Shown here piece after piece: positions 47,673 to 64,000 of a DNA stretch of 64,000 nucleotides. Positions within the stretch are counted from its first letter, which is position 1. The number at the start of each line of letters is the position of its first letter. The position numbers were made by a program, and so were the translations under genes. A model generated the notes under the pieces. It was not told where the DNA came from. It ran no database searches and saw nothing but the letters and a program-made list of their open reading frames with translations. Origin of the DNA: Trichostrongylus colubriformis (Eukaryota > Nematoda > Chromadorea > Rhabditida > Trichostrongylidae); the NCBI GenBank assembly GCA_963978905.1, contig OZ022261.1, positions 36,908,130 to 36,972,129 of the forward strand. Direction: 5' to 3'.

Positions 47673-48010
47673 TTTTTCTGTGTGATAGACAAAAACTTGG
47701 TTATGTGCAATTCTACTTTTGGAGTCCGTGACGTAAATAACAGCTGGGAGTTATAACTGTAGCTCGGACGAAGGAGTGTTTGACGAGAACCTACTCCCGT
47801 TAAGAACGATTACCACTAGTGTTACTCAATCAGAATATCGAAGGGTCCAGTTTTCACAAGTTTGTACACGACACTCTGCCGTACGTCACACAGCAACTAT
47901 TCGTCGAGCAGACGAATGTACTGTGTGACGCATGCAGCAGCACACTTCAAAAAAGGAGGGAAAACAGATAGAATCACGAGAAAATCGAGAATTTGGGCTG
48001 CTTTGCTCAC
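47673..48010. other. Unassigned spacer
   Basis: Nothing recognised apart from a local inverted repeat CGTCACACAG / CTGTGTGACG near 47885-47930. Confidence 0.4.
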
Positions 48011-48126
48011 CTGCCGGGACTTGATTCCGTGCCCACTTTTCGTGTTGGTGAGACCGAGATGCGGAATCGTCTCGATGGCGATACGGAGCGCATTTCGTCG
48101 TCGGTCGATGACACGACGGGAGATGC
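48011..48126 (-). CDS. Possible exon, serine/arginine-rich segment
   Basis: A 116-bp block between an acceptor TTCTTAG and a good donor CAG|GTGAGC. One frame reads ASPVVSSTDDEMRSVSPSRR followed by FRISVSPTRKVGTESSPGR, resembling a phosphorylation-rich linker; another stays open as ISRRVIDRRRNALRIAIETI. No family recognised and no partner exon found. It lies downstream of the tmc stop codon, so it would belong to another minus-strand gene. Confidence 0.3.
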
Positions 48127-48191
48127 CTAAGAATACAGTTGAAGTACTCCTGTCAAATAGGATCATAATCATAACGCCACTATCACAACTA

Positions 48192-49875
48192 CAATACCCG
48201 CCTTAAGTTTTCAAAAGAAAACGCGGAAAGCGCGGATCCGCGTTTTTTTCGTTTTTTTGCTGTAACTCGGTTTGTTTTGCCTCAATCTCCATATAAATAT
48301 ATATTAATCGAATCAACTCACCGAGCTCTATAGAATGGTTCCCTCAAACCTTCAAAAAACTAACTTTTTATGTACTCGCATGCACGAAGTGCCAGTGGGC
48401 ACTCACCTGCGAGCGACGCGTGCTATAATTATAACCAGGAGGCAAATCTGCCGTCAACATACAAAACTCAACAACTTACAGGGATACTATCCATGTCAAA
48501 ACTAAATTAAAAATAGTTTCTTAATCTTTGATGGTGGTGTTTCATTAGGTGTCACTTCACCCAGTATGCTATAGTAGTCACCATCTGGTTATTGTTAAAA
48601 AAATAAATTTTCCTGAATTTCAACGGACTTACCTCATCCAGGGAAAAATTCAGTGTATCGGTTGAGTGTATCACAATTTATTAATTATAAGAACCATGAT
48701 CACGAGTAACTATCGATCCTTTTCAAAAGTTTTGCCGTTCTATCCTGTCTGACCCCTCGATCTCATAGCAATTAGCAAGCTCACTGAGATCTCCCAGACA
48801 GGTATTGATCGGCCTTCCACAGTGATATGCCACTGCATCAACCAAACAGATCGGATAACAGATTTCTCAAAAAGACAAATCGAAAACAATATAAAAGATT
48901 ACTTTGCACAACATTATGATCATAAGTGAAATTTTCAATCCTTCTCAAAAGTATGCACTCTTAGGTTTTTGATGCCCTCATTACATCACTATTAAAAACG
49001 GTTGCCCTTTCCTTGAGGTGCGAAGAGCGTCCTCTGATAACTGGCAAAAGAGCCACCTGGATCGACATTCAAACCTTGCAGTCGGTTAGAGGCTCTACAT
49101 GAACAATGTATGAAGGAAAGGAATCTTTCACATCGTTTTCGATGTCTTTTTAGGAAAATTGAAAGCACACATTGAACATATATGCACCTCGCACAAAACT
49201 ACCATGTTATCCAATCTGTTCGGTTGATGCAGTGGCATATCACTGTGGAGGGCCGATCAATACCTGTCTGGGAGATCTCAGTGAGCTTGCTAATTGCTAT
49301 GAGATCGAGGGGTCAGACAGGATAGAACGGCAAAACTTTTGAAAAGGATCGATAGTTACTCGTGATCATGGTTTTTATAATTAATAAATTGTGATACACT
49401 CAACCGATTCACTGAATTTTTCCCTGGATGAGTAAGTCCGTTGAAATTCAGGAAAATTTATTTTTTTTTAAACAATAACCAGATGGTGACTACTATAGCA
49501 TACTGGGTGAAGTGACACCTAATGAAATACCACCATCAAAGATTAAAAAACTATTTTTAAATTAGTTTTGACATGGATAGTATCCCTGTAAGTTGTTGAG
49601 TTTTGTATGTTGATGGCAGATTTGCCTCCTGGTTATAATTATAGCGCGCGTCGCTCGCAGGTGAGTGCCCACTGGCACTTCGTGCATGCGAGTACATAAA
49701 AAGTTAGCTTTTTAAAGGTTTGAAGGAACCATTCTATAGAGCTCGGTGAGTTGATTCGATTAATATATATTTATATGGAGATTGAGGCAAAACAAACCGA
49801 GTTACAGCAAAAAAACGAAAAAAACGCGGATCCGCGCTTTCCGCGTTTTCTTTTGAAAACTTAAGGCGGGTATTG
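48192..49875. mobile_element. 1.7-kb palindromic TIR element with ~670-bp arms
   Basis: Starts CAATACCCGCCTTAAGTTTT and ends with its reverse complement, flanked by TA (48190-48191 and 49876-49877). Left arm 48192 to about 48862 and right arm about 49203-49875 are nearly identical reverse complements; differences are a handful of substitutions and short A/T indels. The ~340-bp loop is unique and partly repeats an arm phrase (ATGATCA(T/C)(A/G)AGT...CTTCTCAAAAGT). No transposase frame. It lies ~240 bp downstream of the tmc stop codon. Confidence 0.92.
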
Positions 49876-49877
49876 TA

Positions 49878-50119
49878 ATAACAGGGCTACGTACTGAATG
49901 ACTCATGCATTTCCACTAGCCTCTAGCAATGCACAGAGGATCATTCGAGCAATTCGTAAGAAATCTTACGGGGTTTTGTGGGAAATATCATCTTTCATAA
50001 CTTCCATCAAGACAAATGACATCAAGGTTAAGCAGTAGTGACGAACCTCGGGTTCAAATTTCCTGAACGGGAGCGTTGTTGGCTTTCTAAGGCTGCCACC
50101 GCTAGCATTTCCGGCATTT
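49878..50119. other. Presumed tmc 3' flank / 3' UTR
   Basis: Directly downstream (on the minus strand) of the tmc stop codon at 50120-50122 and up to the palindromic element. No AATAAA was seen on the minus strand here. Confidence 0.4.
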
Positions 50120-63056
<12,937 letters not shown>

Positions 63057-63061
63057 CTGAA

Positions 63062-63082
63062 TTATTTATTTATTTATTTAAT
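63062..63082. repeat. (TTTA)n microsatellite at the tmc splice acceptor
   Basis: Five TTTA units end 5 bp from the exon boundary at 63056; on the gene strand it reads (TAAA)n then AATTCAG. Confidence 0.85.
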
Positions 63083-63647
63083 ACACCAAGAGGTGTGCAC
63101 AAAAGAAGTCCAAAAATCTTTGGGAAAAACAGATTGACAAAATGGGAAAGTATGAGAAGCGATAAACAAGAAAAATTGAGGTGTCTCGATAACTGGAACA
63201 GAAATTACGAGATGGCGTCGGATTGTTTTCGTTTTCATGCTCTTTAATAATAAGTGGTTTTCGAAAGATTTTCATCACATTGCTATTTTCCGTGAAATGT
63301 AAAAAATGTGTGAACAGAGAACACAACAGATACATAGAAAGGTAAACAAGCAGCTGGGATGAACTCTTATAAATTTCCCATGAATTCTGTGTTACAAATT
63401 TCCCATGAATTCTGTGTATGAGAATGCATACACCGAAATAGCATACATAAACGACATACGATGCGTAAATAATGGGCGAAAGTAGTTTAAAAACAGATGG
63501 TTGACGGTAACCTAGTACTGATTTAGCACCTACTTTGATATTTTTAGCAAAAAAAAAAAAACGAAATTGAAGCATAAGATTCTGATTTTCTGACTCAGAA
63601 TATTTCACCAAGTCCAGAACATAACTAAATCTACATTCGCACGCCTT
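63083..63647. other. AT-rich sequence upstream of first tmc exon in window
   Basis: Presumably intron. A 194-codon minus frame (63662-63078) is phenylalanine/serine/leucine-rich with no TMC similarity. A 25-bp unit (AAATTTCCCATGAATTCTGTG..) is duplicated at about 63371-63420. Confidence 0.45.
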
Positions 63648-63916
63648 AAAGGAATCGTTCACGGAAAATGAGCTTTTGTGTTACCCATATGTTTATGTTG
63701 TATTTGCCTAATGTTGGCCTCATGCTCTCCGACCACGGCGGACGCGGTACGAGGCTTTTACACGGAGGCCCCGCCCACTGGAACCGCACTTTGTGGTGCT
63801 GTATCTCAGCCAGATTCACATTTTTTCGCGTGAAATTTTGCATGAGGCCAACATTAGGCAAATACAACTAAATACATGGGTAGCACAAGAACTCTTTTTC
63901 CGTGGACGATTCCTTT
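63648..63916. mobile_element. MITE, GGAATCGTCCACGG family, copy 3
   Basis: Ends AAAGGAATCGTTCACGG and CCGTGGACGATTCCTTT, continuing inward to TTTATGTTGTATTTGCCTAA / TTAGGCAAATACAACTAAA; interior has TTTTGCATGAGGCC. 269 bp. Confidence 0.85.
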
Positions 63917-64000
63917 GAAGCTACACTGATGTTACTTTTGAGCGCCTAATTTTGCCAAGGGAATTTCCAAAAAACCTTATCGCTCACGGTTGCAAGAATT

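Noticed and set aside
63078..63662. 194-codon minus frame upstream of the first tmc exon
   Set aside because: AT-rich, contains a 25-bp duplication, ends at a microsatellite and shows no TMC similarity; taken as intron.

Overview
The window is nuclear DNA of a nematode, most probably a strongylid (hookworm-like) parasite. This rests on two host genes whose conserved exons are split by introns as short as about 50-100 nt with nematode-style acceptors, an RTE-type LINE, mariner elements, a BEL/Pao-type LTR element, and a very high density of small inverted-repeat elements. There are no bacterial-style operons, no CRISPR array and no convincing tRNA or rRNA gene. The species assignment is inference.

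Host genes. (1) The best-supported gene is the 3' half of a transmembrane channel-like gene (tmc-1/tmc-2 family), minus strand, 63056 down to a stop codon at 50120. Fourteen exons can be chained, every junction keeping the reading frame, giving the C-terminal ~607 residues; the 5' part lies beyond position 64000. It carries the TMC signature motif. (2) A fragment of NOM1 (nucleolar MIF4G-domain protein 1; end of MIF4G plus start of MA3), minus strand, 23509-22294, with one apparent frame break; its ends were not found. (3) One isolated exon with a PAS-domain segment like ARNT/AHA-1, minus strand, 33507-33390. A further exon-like block lies at 48126-48011 (minus).

Layout. 1-9750 is gene-poor DNA with degenerate repeats and a possible degenerate hammerhead fold. 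9756-10429 is a palindromic element made of two inverted mariner transposase halves. 10.4-14.4 kb is degenerate low-complexity DNA. 14425-19360 is a complete young LTR retrotransposon with apparently identical 670-bp LTRs, a 5-bp target duplication, a tRNA-Gly primer site and only a broken gag. 19.4-36.6 kb holds the NOM1 fragment, the PAS exon, fold-back elements and a pair of ~0.85-1.2 kb dispersed repeats. 37026-40116 is a dead RTE retrotransposon. 40.4-49.9 kb is built of inverted-repeat DNA: a degenerate TIR element, a head-to-tail array of the same family with a 674-bp duplication, a 1.7-kb palindrome split by a TTAA-flanked element, and a second 1.7-kb palindrome just downstream of tmc. 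50.1-63.1 kb is tmc, whose introns carry at least six transposable elements, including a mariner nested inside a TIR element.

No clearly new molecular system could be demonstrated. The most informative structures are the nested and palindromic transposons, whose empty sites can be reconstructed within the window, and the tmc gene model.
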